Assembly (NCBI GenBank): GCA_964420325.1
Contig: CAYQSU010000006.1
Span: 13,184-77,183 of the forward strand
Direction: 5' to 3'
Length of the DNA stretch: 64,000 bases
Source: CAYQSU01 sp964420325
GTDB lineage: Bacteria > Pseudomonadota > Alphaproteobacteria > Rhodospirillales > Defluviicoccaceae
In this document: one piece after another, positions 8,735-18,233 of the stretch
Layout: each line of letters begins with the position of its first letter
Numbering within the stretch: position 1 is the stretch's first letter
The notes under the pieces: model-generated
Told to the model about the DNA's origin: nothing
Seen by the model: only the letters and a program-made list of their open reading frames with translations
Database searches by the model: none
Made by a program: the position numbers and the translations under genes

Positions 8735-9466
8735 ATGCGCTTCCAAAACGTGGGGCTCCGCTACGGCCCCGGCCCGGAAATCCTGCACGATGTATCCTGC
8801 GTGCTTGAAGCCGGCTCCTTCCATTTCCTCACCGGGCGAAGCGGCGCCGGCAAGACCTCGCTCCTTCGCTTGATGTACCTGGACATGCGGCCGACACGGG
8901 GGTTGATCACGGTGTTCGGCCACGACATCGCATCGACCCCGCGAGCTTCATTGCCGAACCTGCGGCGCCGGATCGGCGTCGTTTTCCAGGATTTCCGGCT
9001 TCTTCCGCATCTCTCGGCCTTCGAGAACGTGGCGCTGCCGCTCCGCATCGCCGGCCTCGAAGAAGACGAGATTCGCCAGCACGTGGTCGAGCTCTTGACG
9101 TGGGTCGGCCTCCGCAATCAGATGCGGGCGCGACCTTCGACGCTGTCCGGCGGTGAGCAGCAGCTGGTGGCCATTGCCCGCGCGGTCATCGGCCGGCCCG
9201 ACCTGCTCCTTGCCGACGAGCCGACGGGCAACGTCGACGATCGCATGGCGATGCGTCTCATGTATCTGTTCGAGGAGCTCAACCGTCTGGGCACCACGGT
9301 CGTCATCGCCACCCATAACGAGGCCATCGTGTCGCGACTTCGACACCCGCGGTTGCGTCTCGAGGCCGGAGCGCTGGCGAGCGAAGACGCCTTGGCCGTC
9401 CGCTTGCCGGGACGGGAGGCGGCGACCGCCGCGAACGCTCCATCGTCGCGCAGGACCGAAGCCTAG
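8735..9466 (+). CDS. ftsE: cell division ATP-binding protein FtsE
   Basis: A 243-residue ABC ATPase. It has Walker A GRSGAGKTS, a Q-loop in VVFQDFRLLP, signature LSGGEQQ, Walker B LLLADEPTGN and the switch His in IATHN. FtsE pairs with FtsX to control periplasmic peptidoglycan hydrolases at the divisome. The start at 8735 (MRFQNVGLRYG) matches the family; an in-frame ATG at 8705 would add ten residues and cannot be excluded. It has a C-terminal extension of about 20 residues beyond the usual length. The stop TAG is followed directly by the ftsX ATG. Confidence 0.93.
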   Translation: MRFQNVGLRYGPGPEILHDVSCVLEAGSFHFLTGRSGAGKTSLLRLMYLDMRPTRGLITVFGHDIASTPRASLPNLRRRIGVVFQDFRLLPHLSAFENVALPLRIAGLEEDEIRQHVVELLTWVGLRNQMRARPSTLSGGEQQLVAIARAVIGRPDLLLADEPTGNVDDRMAMRLMYLFEELNRLGTTVVIATHNEAIVSRLRHPRLRLEAGALASEDALAVRLPGREAATAANAPSSRRTEA

Positions 9467-10348
9467 ATGTTCACCGCCGGCCGCACCTTGCCCCTGACGA
9501 CGGAGCCCCAGGGACGCTTGTTGCCGTGGCTCGTCGCCTTCATGATGTATTTGGCAGGGCTTTCGATCGCCGGCCTGTTCTTGCTGGCCGACGTGACGTC
9601 GACCTGGGAGCGCGGCCTGAAGAACCGGCTTACGGTCGAAATCCCCGCGCCGGCGATGCCCGGTGCCGCCGACGCCGCAGTCCGGTCCGCACTCCAGATC
9701 GTTCTCGCCGCCCCCGGGGTCGAGGCCGCTGCGATCGTTCCCGAGACCGAGATGCTCGCGTTGCTGCGACCGTGGCTGGGTGGCGTGGTCACCGCCGACG
9801 AGTTGCCGCTTCCGACGCTCATCGACGTCACCGCGAAGCCTGGGGCCCGCATCGATGCCGGACTGCTCGGCGCCCGGCTAGAAGCGGCGGTCGCCGGCGC
9901 CCGGGTGGATGATCACGACGCATGGGCGACGCATCTCGTCCGGCTGTTTCGCACTGTCGAGGTCCTGGCGCTGATCATCGTAGCGGCGATCACTTTGGCC
10001 ACGGTGGGCTCGGTTGTGATGGCTACCCGTGCCGGCCTTGCCATCCATCGGGACAGCATCGAGGTTCTCCATCTGATCGGAGCGCAGGACGCCTTCATCG
10101 CCCGTCAATTTGCCGGGCAGGCTTTCCGCTGCGGCCTTGTCGGCGGCCTGTTCGGCCTTGCGCTTGTCGTCGCCAGCCTGATGGGGCTCGACCTGCTTGC
10201 GACACGCCTGCAGAACGGACCGTTTCCCGACCCTTCGCTGGGTCCCGCAGCGTGGGCTGCCCTCGGGGCGCTGCCGATCATCATCGCCGGGCTGACCATG
10301 GTCACCGCGAGGGCGACCGTCATGCGCTCCCTCGCGCCCATGTTGTAG
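9467..10348 (+). CDS. ftsX: cell division protein FtsX
   Basis: A 293-residue membrane protein with a cytoplasmic N-terminus, a first span near residues 22-42, a periplasmic domain (about 45-160) and three further spans toward the C-terminus. This is the FtsX/MacB-like permease topology. It forms an ABC-like complex with FtsE that transmits ATP hydrolysis to amidase activation rather than transporting a solute. It starts immediately after the ftsE stop. The divergence of the periplasmic domain is typical for FtsX. Confidence 0.92.
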   Translation: MFTAGRTLPLTTEPQGRLLPWLVAFMMYLAGLSIAGLFLLADVTSTWERGLKNRLTVEIPAPAMPGAADAAVRSALQIVLAAPGVEAAAIVPETEMLALLRPWLGGVVTADELPLPTLIDVTAKPGARIDAGLLGARLEAAVAGARVDDHDAWATHLVRLFRTVEVLALIIVAAITLATVGSVVMATRAGLAIHRDSIEVLHLIGAQDAFIARQFAGQAFRCGLVGGLFGLALVVASLMGLDLLATRLQNGPFPDPSLGPAAWAALGALPIIIAGLTMVTARATVMRSLAPML

Positions 10349-10351
10349 GCG

Positions 10352-10987
10352 ATGATCGACACCGCCGGCGCCCTGGTTCGCAACGGAAGGAAGCGGTCCG
10401 TATCGTTCGCCCTCGTGTCACTCGCCGTGCTTGCGGCGGCCTGGCTCGTCGGCCTCGTCGCATTCGTTCGGCATATCCCGTCGGAGGTCGGAGACACCGA
10501 TACGCTGACCGACGCGATCGTCGTCCTCACGGGTGGCAGTCAGCGGCTCGACACCGGCTTCAGGCTTCTCGCCGACAACAAGGCCAGCCGGGTATTCGTC
10601 TCCGGCGTGTTCCGCGGCGTGGACACCGATCAATTGTTGAAGGCCATGCCGGACGCGTCGTCCGAGTTGGCGTGCTGCATCGAGACCGGACATGGAGCCG
10701 CGAACACCGCCGGCAATGCCGCGGAGACCGCCGCATGGATGCGCCGGCACGGCTACAGTACGCTTAGGCTGGTCACGGGCAGCTACCACATGCCGCGAAG
10801 TCTGCTCGAGTTCCGCTTCGTCCTGCCGGAAGCCAAGGTGATTCCGCACCCGGTGTTCCCGGAGGCGGTCAAGCTCGACCAGTGGTGGCAATCGCCTGGG
10901 ACGGCGGGCCTGGTCATCAGCGAGTACAACAAGTATCTGCTGGCCTGGGTGCGCCACATGTTCGCGGATTCGGCGCAGTCGTCGTGA
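10352..10987 (+). CDS. YdcF/SanA-type DUF218 protein
   Basis: A 211-residue protein with one N-terminal membrane segment (about residues 18-40) and a DUF218 domain. The strand-turn DAIVVLTGGSQRL (near 55-67), RVFVSGV, TAGNAAETAAWM and the VTGSYHMPRS segment match the YdcF/ElyC/SanA family implicated in envelope polymer metabolism. Biochemical activity is unproven. It starts three bases after ftsX and is followed by plsC, a conserved alphaproteobacterial order (ftsE-ftsX-ydcF-plsC). Confidence 0.85.
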   Translation: MIDTAGALVRNGRKRSVSFALVSLAVLAAAWLVGLVAFVRHIPSEVGDTDTLTDAIVVLTGGSQRLDTGFRLLADNKASRVFVSGVFRGVDTDQLLKAMPDASSELACCIETGHGAANTAGNAAETAAWMRRHGYSTLRLVTGSYHMPRSLLEFRFVLPEAKVIPHPVFPEAVKLDQWWQSPGTAGLVISEYNKYLLAWVRHMFADSAQSS

Positions 10988-10994
10988 ACGCACC

Positions 10995-11798
10995 GTGACG
11001 ACGCTGCGCTCCTTGGCGTTCATCGTCGCTGCCGTGGCGTGGACGACGACTCTGGCACTCCTTTTTCTGCCGGTGCTGGCGATGCCGCGGCGGACGGCCC
11101 AGCGGGCGGCGACCGTCTGGACCGGCGGACTCATCGCTTTGGCGCGCGCGGTGTGCGGTCTTAAGTATCAGATCCTTGGCCTGGAGAACGTTCCGCAGGG
11201 TTCCGCGATCATCGCCTCGAAGCACCAGTCGGCCTGGGACACGCTCATCTTCCACCAGGTGCTTCGCGATCCGGTGTACGTGATGAAGCGGGAGCTGTTC
11301 CGGGTCCCTCTGGTCGGCTGGTACATGAAGAGGGCCGGAAGCATCGCCATCGACCGCTCGTCGCGGGTTCAGGCGCTCCGAATCGTCGTGACCGCGGCCC
11401 AACAGGCCTTGTCCGGCGGCCGTCAGGTCATCGTCTTTCCGGAGGGGACGCGCGTCTCTCCCGGCCAACGAACGCGCTACCAGGCGGGGGTCGTCGCGCT
11501 CTACGAGCGCTGCCGCGTGCCGGTGGTGCCGGTCGCCCTCAACTCCGGTTTGTTCTGGGGTCGGCGCAGTCTCCTGAAGCGCCCGGGCACGATCACCGTG
11601 GAGATCCTGCCAGCCATCGCGCCGGGGCTCGACCGACCTGAGTTCCTGCGCGAGTTGCGGAGCCGCATCGAAGATGCGTGCGATCGCCTCAACCAGGACG
11701 CCCACCGCCATCTTTGCCGCGGAGAGGTGACCTCACCCGGGTTCGCCCTGTCCAAGGAGGGCGGGGGTCGGCCGAGCCGCGAATCAGAGGAACCGTGA
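10995..11798 (+). CDS. plsC: 1-acyl-sn-glycerol-3-phosphate acyltransferase
   Basis: A 267-residue PlsC-family acyltransferase that converts lysophosphatidic acid to phosphatidic acid at the inner membrane. Visible motifs are a variant of block I, SKHQSAWDT (the HX4D motif appears as HQSAWD), the middle-block KRELFRVPLVGWYMKRAG and the phosphate-binding FPEGTR block. An N-terminal hydrophobic anchor spans about residues 5-30. The GTG start lies seven bases after the YdcF-like gene. It is the last gene of the ftsE operon. Confidence 0.9.
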   Translation: MTTLRSLAFIVAAVAWTTTLALLFLPVLAMPRRTAQRAATVWTGGLIALARAVCGLKYQILGLENVPQGSAIIASKHQSAWDTLIFHQVLRDPVYVMKRELFRVPLVGWYMKRAGSIAIDRSSRVQALRIVVTAAQQALSGGRQVIVFPEGTRVSPGQRTRYQAGVVALYERCRVPVVPVALNSGLFWGRRSLLKRPGTITVEILPAIAPGLDRPEFLRELRSRIEDACDRLNQDAHRHLCRGEVTSPGFALSKEGGGRPSRESEEP

Positions 11799-11881
11799 TA
11801 GGCTTAGGGGACCGTGCGTTGCACGCTTGCCAAGACGCGCCCGATCGCTAATGAACCGAAACATAAGGGGAACAATCGAAG

Positions 11882-11910
11882 TTGACGCCTCGGCGGGTCC
11901 TGCCTAAAGT
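11882..11910 (+). promoter_or_regulatory. sigma-70-like promoter of nrdJ
   Basis: TTGACG (11882-11887), exactly 17 bases, then TAAAGT (11905-11910). Transcription would begin near 11917 and give a leader of about 70 bases before the nrdJ ATG. I see no cobalamin-riboswitch-like element in the leader. Confidence 0.6.
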
Positions 11911-11987
11911 GATGATTTCGCAAGCACCGCGTGGTGGCCGCCGGGTCGGGCGCGCGGCGGCACAGGGTCGTGGGTAGGACATCTGGC

Positions 11988-14312
11988 ATGCAAGTCGCGC
12001 CGGTTTCCCAGCAGATCTGGGACATGAAGTACCGTTTGAAGACGGTCGACGGCCACCCGGTCGACAAGACGATCGACGATACATGGCGACGGGTGGCGCG
12101 GGAGCTTGCCCAGGTTGAGCGGAATCCGGGCGAGTGGGAGTCGCGCTTCTACCAGGCGATGGAGGGGTTCCGTTTTCTCCCCGCGGGCCGCATCCTGTCC
12201 GGCGCCGGCTCCGGCCGCCGTGTGACGCTCTTCAACTGCTTCGTCATGGGCGACATACCCGACGACATGTCGGGCATCTTCCAGCACCTCAAGGAAGCCG
12301 CGCTGACCATGCAGCAGGGCGGCGGCATCGGTTACGATTTCTCGTCGTTGCGGCCAAAGGGCGCGCCGGTGAGGGGCGTGGGCGCGGATGCGTCCGGCCC
12401 GCTGTCGTTCATGGACGTGTGGGACGCCATGTGCCGCACCATCATGAGCGCCGGGTCTCGGCGTGGCGCGATGATGGCGGTGATGCGTTGCGATCATCCC
12501 GACATCGAGGCGTTCATCGACGCCAAGCGCGAGCCGGGTCGCCTCCGGATGTTCAACCTCTCGGTGCTGGTCTCCGACGCCTTCATGCAGGCGGTGAAGG
12601 AAGACGCGCCATGGGAACTCAAGTTCGGCGGGGTCGCGTACAAGAGCGTGCGCGTCCGCGAGCTGTGGAACAGGATCGTGCGTGCCACCTACGCCTATGC
12701 CGAGCCGGGCGTGGTCTTCATCGATCGCATCAACCGACTCAACAATCTCTACTATTGCGAGACGATCCATGGCACCAACCCCTGTGGCGAGCAACCCCTG
12801 CCGCCGTACGGGACCTGCCTTCTCGGCTCCCTCAATCTCGCGTCTCTCGTCGTCGATCCCTTTGAAAGCGGGGCCGGCGTTGATCTCGATCGCCTCGGCG
12901 CGCTGACCGCCACCGCCGTTCGCATGATGGACAACGTCATCGACGTCTCGGGCTATCCGCTGCCCGAGCACGAGCACGAGGCAAAGACCAAACGGCGCAT
13001 CGGTCTCGGCATCACCGGCCTGGCGGACGCCCTCATCCTGTGCGGCGCCCGCTACGGCGGCGGTGAGGCGGTGCGGCTAACCGAACTGTGGATGAAGACG
13101 ATCCGGCGCGCAGCCTATTTGGCGTCGGCGGATCTCGCCGCCGAGAAGGGGGTGTTCCCCCTCTTCGACCGCGAGAAATACCTCGCGGGCGAAACCGTCG
13201 CCAGCCTCGATGCGGATGTGCGCCAGGCCATTCGCCGCCAAGGCATTCGCAATGCCCTGCTGACCTCGGTGGCGCCGACCGGCACCATCTCGTTGTTCGC
13301 CGACAACGTCTCTTCCGGCCTCGAGCCGGTGTTCAGCTTCCGTTACAGCCGCCACGTGCTTCTGCCGGACGGTAGCCGCCGCGAGGAGGAGGTGTCGGAT
13401 TACGCCTATCGCCTGTTCCGGCGCCTGAAGGGCGAGACGGCGCCCTTGCCGGGCTACTTCGTCGATGCCCAGAGCCTGAGCCCCATGGATCACCTGATCA
13501 TGCAGGCGGCGGTTCAGAAGTACGTGGATTCCTCCATCTCGAAGACCATCAACTGCCCGGAAAGCATTTCCTTTGAGGACTTCAGGGACATCTACGCCCA
13601 GGCTTACGAGCTCGGGTGCAAGGGATGCACCACGTACCGGCCCAACGTGGTGACCGGCGCCGTCCTCGAGGTCAAGGCCAAGCAAGAGACCGGAGCTGCC
13701 GCCGGTCAGCAGGAGCTGCCTCTCGAGACTCCGGCGGCCAAGGCAAGGCCGCGGGATCTAGGCGACTCCGGCGCCATCGTCCACATGTTCCAGCCCTTGG
13801 ATCGGCCGGAAGCCCTTCCGGGGCGGACCTACAAGGTGCGCTGGCCGGAAAGCGACCACGCCATCTACATCACCGTCAACGACATCGTCCAGGACGGGCG
13901 CCGCCGCCCGTTCGAGGTGTTCATCAACTCGAAGAACATGGAGCATTATGCGTGGACGGTGGCGCTGACGCGGATGATCTCGGCGGTGTTCCGCCGCGGC
14001 GGCGACGTCTCCTTCGTGGTCGAGGAACTCAAGGCCGTATTCGACCCCCGCGGCGGCCAGTGGATGGCGGGACGCTACGTGCCGAGCCTGCTCGCCGCGA
14101 TCGGCGAGGTCATCGAGCAGCACATGATCGACATCGGCTTCATTCCGGCCGCGGGAAGACCGGAGCATCCCGGCGCCGACAAGAGCCGCAAGGTGGTCGG
14201 CCTCGCCGCCGACCCGCGCTTCCGCCAGTGCCCCAAGTGCGGCGCACCCTCCCTGATCCGCCAGGAAGACTGCGACACCTGCACGAGCTGCGGCTACTCC
14301 AAGTGCAGCTGA
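11988..14312 (+). CDS. nrdJ: adenosylcobalamin-dependent (class II) ribonucleotide reductase
   Basis: A 774-residue class II ribonucleotide reductase that makes deoxynucleotides using an adenosylcobalamin radical in the cytosol. The core shows FRFLPAGRILSGAG, LFNCFVMGD, TMQQGGGIGYDFS, NPCGEQPLPPYG (catalytic Cys-Gly-Glu motif), the PTGTISLFADNVSSGLEP loop and SISKTINCPES. A zinc-ribbon-like C-terminus has Cys pairs (CPKCGAP, CTSCGYSKC). It is the short form, not the roughly 1200-residue rhizobial form. The ATG at 11988 starts the conserved QIWDMKYRLK region. No class I subunit is in the window. Confidence 0.94.
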   Translation: MQVAPVSQQIWDMKYRLKTVDGHPVDKTIDDTWRRVARELAQVERNPGEWESRFYQAMEGFRFLPAGRILSGAGSGRRVTLFNCFVMGDIPDDMSGIFQHLKEAALTMQQGGGIGYDFSSLRPKGAPVRGVGADASGPLSFMDVWDAMCRTIMSAGSRRGAMMAVMRCDHPDIEAFIDAKREPGRLRMFNLSVLVSDAFMQAVKEDAPWELKFGGVAYKSVRVRELWNRIVRATYAYAEPGVVFIDRINRLNNLYYCETIHGTNPCGEQPLPPYGTCLLGSLNLASLVVDPFESGAGVDLDRLGALTATAVRMMDNVIDVSGYPLPEHEHEAKTKRRIGLGITGLADALILCGARYGGGEAVRLTELWMKTIRRAAYLASADLAAEKGVFPLFDREKYLAGETVASLDADVRQAIRRQGIRNALLTSVAPTGTISLFADNVSSGLEPVFSFRYSRHVLLPDGSRREEEVSDYAYRLFRRLKGETAPLPGYFVDAQSLSPMDHLIMQAAVQKYVDSSISKTINCPESISFEDFRDIYAQAYELGCKGCTTYRPNVVTGAVLEVKAKQETGAAAGQQELPLETPAAKARPRDLGDSGAIVHMFQPLDRPEALPGRTYKVRWPESDHAIYITVNDIVQDGRRRPFEVFINSKNMEHYAWTVALTRMISAVFRRGGDVSFVVEELKAVFDPRGGQWMAGRYVPSLLAAIGEVIEQHMIDIGFIPAAGRPEHPGADKSRKVVGLAADPRFRQCPKCGAPSLIRQEDCDTCTSCGYSKCS

Positions 14313-14320
14313 GCGGACGG

Positions 14321-14350
14321 ACGGGGTTCCGACGCCGGAGGAACCGCCCG
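14321..14350 (+). terminator. hairpin after nrdJ, possible terminator
   Basis: GGTTCC (14325-14330) and GGAACC (14340-14345) form a perfect stem; an outer GGG/CCC extends it around a bulge. It lies about ten bases past the nrdJ stop. No U-tract follows, so it may act only with Rho or as an mRNA 3' end. Confidence 0.3.
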
Positions 14351-14453
14351 CTTCACCTCCACGGCACCGATCTCGGCCGCGAGAGTAAACTCGGCCACCA
14401 GGGCGATGCCCAACACCGAGGCAGCAAGCGGCGTTCGCCGGCCACTCCGCCTT

Positions 14454-15020
14454 TCACTTCACCGTGACCGGAGGACGATGCCCGCTCCGCATCTCGTACT
14501 CGCCGAGCGCCTCTTCGAAACGGTCGAGGAAATAGTATTCGTCGCGGGGGCGGGCGATCGTGTCGACGAAGGAGCGCAGGCCCAGGAAGGTGCCGGAACG
14601 CAGCTCGTCGATGATCGCCGTCGCCTCCGTGCCCTCCCACCAAGCCTCGCCGGGACCAACCTGGTGGGCGCGATGGGGCGGCAAGGCATCGATGCGGAGG
14701 TAAACCGGCGCGTCCCTGGCCGTGCTGCGGAGGCGGCGCGCCATCACCCTGTGCCCGCCGTCCGCGGTCCGCTGCACCTCGATCTCGCTGCGCGGATCGA
14801 ACAGCTGCGGCGGTGGTGCGACCAAGCGGCAGCGATGGCGAACCGTCGGCTCGTCGACGCTGCAAATGACCGCCCATTCGCCGAACCGGCCGAAGTAGTA
14901 GACGTAGCCGGAATCATCGATGCCCGATGCCGGCAGGGCGGCGACGAGCGTCGGCAGCATCAGCAGGAAGAGAACCCATCGTCTCGCTTTGCCGCCGATG
15001 GCGTTGATTGAACGCTGCAT
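14454..15020 (-). CDS. hypothetical secreted protein, weakly IalB-like
   Basis: A 188-residue protein with a clear signal peptide: basic start, hydrophobic core WVLFLLMLPTLVAAL, then ALPASG. The mature part opens with FGRFGEWAVICSVDEP and a second Cys in RHRCRLVAP. That spacing recalls invasion-associated locus B proteins, where two cysteines frame the domain start, but the rest is too divergent for a firm call. The product is presumably periplasmic. It faces nrdJ tail to tail and is divergent from the gene at 15142. Confidence 0.55.
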   Translation of the reverse strand: MQRSINAIGGKARRWVLFLLMLPTLVAALPASGIDDSGYVYYFGRFGEWAVICSVDEPTVRHRCRLVAPPPQLFDPRSEIEVQRTADGGHRVMARRLRSTARDAPVYLRIDALPPHRAHQVGPGEAWWEGTEATAIIDELRSGTFLGLRSFVDTIARPRDEYYFLDRFEEALGEYEMRSGHRPPVTVK

Positions 15021-15141
15021 TCGCGAAAGCTAGCGGATTGTGACGCCGACGGCCAGAGACGGCACGAGGCCTGCAGCCTCGTCCTGGCTTTTGACTACAA
15101 CCTTTGCTAGAATACGCTTCGAGCTGACTGGGGTCTCGGTC

Positions 15142-15552
15142 GTGTCCTGGAGCCGCGGAAGACGACAGAAACTTAACTGCGCCCGGTTGGCCGCTCTCCT
15201 GGTGGCGGCCTTTGCGATCGGCCTAGGCCTCGCCGGTCCGGCCTCAAGCGGCGACCGCTACGCGACGTCGCGGAGTCCTCTTTGGCGGGTCGGGCGGATC
15301 GACCCGGTGCTGACCGACGCCTGTCGCCGGCTGGAGTTCAATCAGCGGCGGCGTCACGATCTGTTCATCGGCTATCGTGGGGCGGAGGGACGCGGGACCA
15401 CCGGGATCGCCAAGAAGGGTTGGAATCTGCGGGATCCACGCGGCCTCGCCCAACCGGGGTTCACTTATCATTTCTTCGATGACGGATACTCGGACTGTCG
15501 CGTCTATGTGGCAGGGCCGGCGACCCGCGGTCGGCGTCAGGCGCAGCCCTGA
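15142..15552 (+). CDS. hypothetical exported protein
   Basis: About 136 residues from GTG 15142: a basic start, a signal-peptide core (LAALLVAAFAIGLGLAG) and a mature region of about 100 residues with three Cys and a TYHFFDDGYSDCRVYVAG end. The frame is open back to an ATG at 15040 with a less natural N-terminus. No family recognised. Its last 92 bases overlap the C-terminal coding region of the TPR gene on the other strand, so one of the two ends may be wrongly placed. Confidence 0.45.
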   Translation: MSWSRGRRQKLNCARLAALLVAAFAIGLGLAGPASSGDRYATSRSPLWRVGRIDPVLTDACRRLEFNQRRRHDLFIGYRGAEGRGTTGIAKKGWNLRDPRGLAQPGFTYHFFDDGYSDCRVYVAGPATRGRRQAQP

Positions 15553-17161
15553 GGGCGGTGGCTTCGGCGGACGGCGATGTTGGATCGCGGCCGGGGCCCT
15601 CCGGCATCGGCCCGCGGTCCCCGCTTTGGGGTGTGGCCGTCGCCGCAACCCCCGTGGACCGTTCCCTGTCAAGCCTCGGTTTCGGTCGCTTGACGAGCCG
15701 GCCGCGCAGCCGTTCCACCCGTTCCATGTTCTTGTCGATGAGGGCGACGACGGCCTCCGCGTCTAGCCCGGCGTAGACCTCGCGGGCTTCGGCGAAGGCT
15801 GCGACCGCCTCCGTCAGCAGCGCATCGTCCTCGATCAGCCGGCCCAGCAGAAAGAGCGCCGTTCCGAGGTCGTTCTGGGTCGCCGCCCAGAGCTGCGGCG
15901 TCTGATCCCGTGAACGGACGGAGAGCGCCGCACGGACGGCCTCGACCGCCTTTTCAAGAACGTCGGCGCTTCGCAGCTGCTCGCCGAGAAGCTGGGCGAC
16001 CTGGGCGAGGCTGTGCTTGGTCGCCGCCCACTCGATCGGCGAATGGGTCCGCGTGAACACCTGCAGCGCCGCCTGATGCGCGGCCACAGCTTGTTTCAGG
16101 AGCTCGGGGTCGCCGTGCTCCGCCTCCAGACGGAACCGGGCCTCGCCGAGCCTGTTCTGTGCCGTGGCCCACTCGAAGGGAAAGCTTGCCCTGGGCAGCA
16201 CCTCGAGCGCGCGGTCGAAGGCGTCGACGGCGGCCGCCAGGGTCTCGGCCTGAGCATCGCCGGCCCGCGTCGTCAAAGCGAGCCCGACATTCCTCTGAAC
16301 GAACGCGCGCGTCAGCGCCATTTCGGGCGCCGTCAGCGACTTCAGGGCCGCCTCGTAACACTGCAGAGCCACCTCGCGCACGGCTGGTGCCTGCGAGATC
16401 TGCCAGGCTTGCACGGCGGCATCGGCGAAGCATGCGCGGATGGTCCCCCGCTCCGCCGTGGTCAACGAGGTCGGCAACGCGCTCATCAGCGGCCGGGCCG
16501 CGTAGACAGAACGCATCAGATGATGGCGCTGTAGGCGGAGCTTCTTGTGAGTGCGCGGAACGATGGCCGCCATAGCCGAACCGAACAGGACGTCCGCGAA
16601 CTCCGGCCCGAAGTCGGCCGGAAGTGCGAGAACGCTGGCTGCGCCGAAGGCGCCGAGTTGTTCCTTGAGTGCCGGCACGGCCGAGACGAAGCGCAGGAAA
16701 ACCGTTGTTCCAGGTGACGGCACTTCGCCCCAGACCAACAGGTCAGCACCGCAATCCTCGAGCCAGCGCCGCCCGACTTGCTCCGCCCTGGCAACCGCCA
16801 CCCCGTCCTCCCATGGTCCTCTCAGTGCCAGCGCCTGCTGAAGCGGGCGGACGCGGACGCCGAGATGGTGGCCGAGCGCCTTGACGACGTGTCGCGAGTC
16901 GGCGACCTCCGCTTCGCTGCCCGAGAACGCCGCGACGCGGATGTGCAGGCGTTCGAAGCGAGCCTCCTGAAGCCCCTCGATCAGGCGCGCCAACAGACCC
17001 CTGGTCGACTGCGCTCTCTCGGCTGGCGAAGCGCGATCCGCGGTCTTCGGCTCATCGATGGGCACCCTCGCCACGGGCGGCGGCGGGCGCGCCGGCTCGC
17101 CGCCCCGGCTCACCAAGGATCGCGCGGTGCGTTTGAGACGCGTCGGGCCGTTCGCGGACAT
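15461..17161 (-). CDS. TPR-repeat protein of unknown function
   Basis: A 566-residue protein. A disordered basic N-terminus (about 1-55) is followed by an alpha/beta region (about 60-215) that recalls domains predicting small-molecule or nucleotide handling but without a named motif. TPR repeats occupy about 260-460, seen as repeated WA-T-Q-N-LGEA/LGTALF units of roughly 45 residues. The last 80 residues are low-complexity and Pro/Arg-rich. There is no signal peptide, so it is probably a cytoplasmic scaffold. The 3' end overlaps the gene at 15142 in antisense. Confidence 0.7.
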   Translation of the reverse strand: MSANGPTRLKRTARSLVSRGGEPARPPPPVARVPIDEPKTADRASPAERAQSTRGLLARLIEGLQEARFERLHIRVAAFSGSEAEVADSRHVVKALGHHLGVRVRPLQQALALRGPWEDGVAVARAEQVGRRWLEDCGADLLVWGEVPSPGTTVFLRFVSAVPALKEQLGAFGAASVLALPADFGPEFADVLFGSAMAAIVPRTHKKLRLQRHHLMRSVYAARPLMSALPTSLTTAERGTIRACFADAAVQAWQISQAPAVREVALQCYEAALKSLTAPEMALTRAFVQRNVGLALTTRAGDAQAETLAAAVDAFDRALEVLPRASFPFEWATAQNRLGEARFRLEAEHGDPELLKQAVAAHQAALQVFTRTHSPIEWAATKHSLAQVAQLLGEQLRSADVLEKAVEAVRAALSVRSRDQTPQLWAATQNDLGTALFLLGRLIEDDALLTEAVAAFAEAREVYAGLDAEAVVALIDKNMERVERLRGRLVKRPKPRLDRERSTGVAATATPQSGDRGPMPEGPGRDPTSPSAEATALRAAPDADRGSPALPHRRDSPSIRHRRNDK

Positions 17162-17384
17162 GCTGGGTCCAGAGCTGGTCTTGCCGCCACGTCCCTCGGA
17201 ATGGAGCCTCCCCGAACGGGCCTCATTTGGGGTACAGACGGACCGAACGGCGCATGTTGCCGATCCGCGGCCGTGGCGTCAATGCTTGTTGGTGGCGAGA
17301 GGCAAGGCACCGTCTGCCGGTGTTGACAAGGTGTCGCGCGCCGGTCAGGGACAGCGTCCGTCGAGACTGCGGACGGTTCGCCCG

Positions 17385-18233
17385 ATGTCCTACGCCACCC
17401 TCCTCGTGCTGGTCGTCTTCGTCGCGGTCTACGTCGGCATGGCGCTCGGCCGCTGGCCCGGTCTGCGGATCGATCGCACAGGCATCGCCCTCCTCGGTGC
17501 CATCGTTCTCTATGCGGCGGGCGCCGTCGACGGCGGCACGGTGATTGCCGCGATCGATTTCCCGACGCTGATCGTGCTCTTCGGCTTGATGATCCTCTCC
17601 GCCCAGTTTGCGGCCTGCGGGTTCTACGACTGGTGCTCCTCCCGCATCGCCGCGACCGCGGCAGCGCCCGTCGTCATCCTCGCGCTGACGATCGCGGTCG
17701 CCGGCACGTTGTCGGCCGTCCTCGCCAACGACGTCGTCGTGTTCGCGATGACGCCGATGCTGGTCAAGGGTCTGCAGCAAAGGGGCCTCGATCCTCGCCC
17801 GTATCTCATCGCGCTCGCCGGAGCGGCCAACGCCGGTTCGGCCGCCACCGTCATCGGCAACCCGCAGAACATCCTGATCGGGCGGGTAGGCGGTCTGGAC
17901 TTCTGGGATTTCGCTGCGACCTGCGGTCCGCCCGCGGTTTTCGGGCTGGTCTCGGTGTTCGCCGTGGTGTGGGTCGTCTGGCGGCGCCAGTTCGGCGGAG
18001 ACCAAGGTCCGGGCGAAGCCGTTCCGGTGCCGACAGCCGACGCTTTTGGCCTTGCCAAGGCCCTCGTCGCCACCTTCGCCCTGCTGACCCTGTTCGCCAC
18101 GCCGCTGCCGCATGTCAGCGGCGTGCTGATCATCGCCGCGCTGCTGCTGGTCAGCCGCCGCCTGTCGACCCGCCACATCGCGGTCGCAGCGAAACCGAGT
18201 GTCGGTTGCAAAAGGCCGGCACCGGGCGTATAG
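17385..18233 (+). pseudogene. SLC13/ArsB-type anion permease, C-terminally truncated
   Basis: A 282-codon remnant of an ion-transporter superfamily permease (ArsB/SLC13-like). Seven or so spans are visible, with the family's ANDVVVFAMTPM and AGAANAGSAATVIGNPQN motifs around residues 110-165. Family members have about 400 residues with a second half after the SRRLSTR segment. Here the membrane sequence stops abruptly at about residue 266, and the last residues (AAKPSVGCKRPAPGV) are non-membrane and are encoded by the aroG promoter region. The gene has probably lost its C-terminal third; a second start-side anomaly is not seen. Confidence 0.65.

Noticed and set aside
11799..11987. Cobalamin riboswitch in the leader of the B12-dependent reductase
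   Set aside because: I find no B12-box-like sequence and the predicted leader, about 70 bases, is too short for the usual fold.
15091..15113. TTGACT and TAGAAT as a promoter for the exported hypothetical gene
   Set aside because: The spacing is 11 bases, incompatible with a sigma-70 promoter; at 17 bases the -35 does not match.
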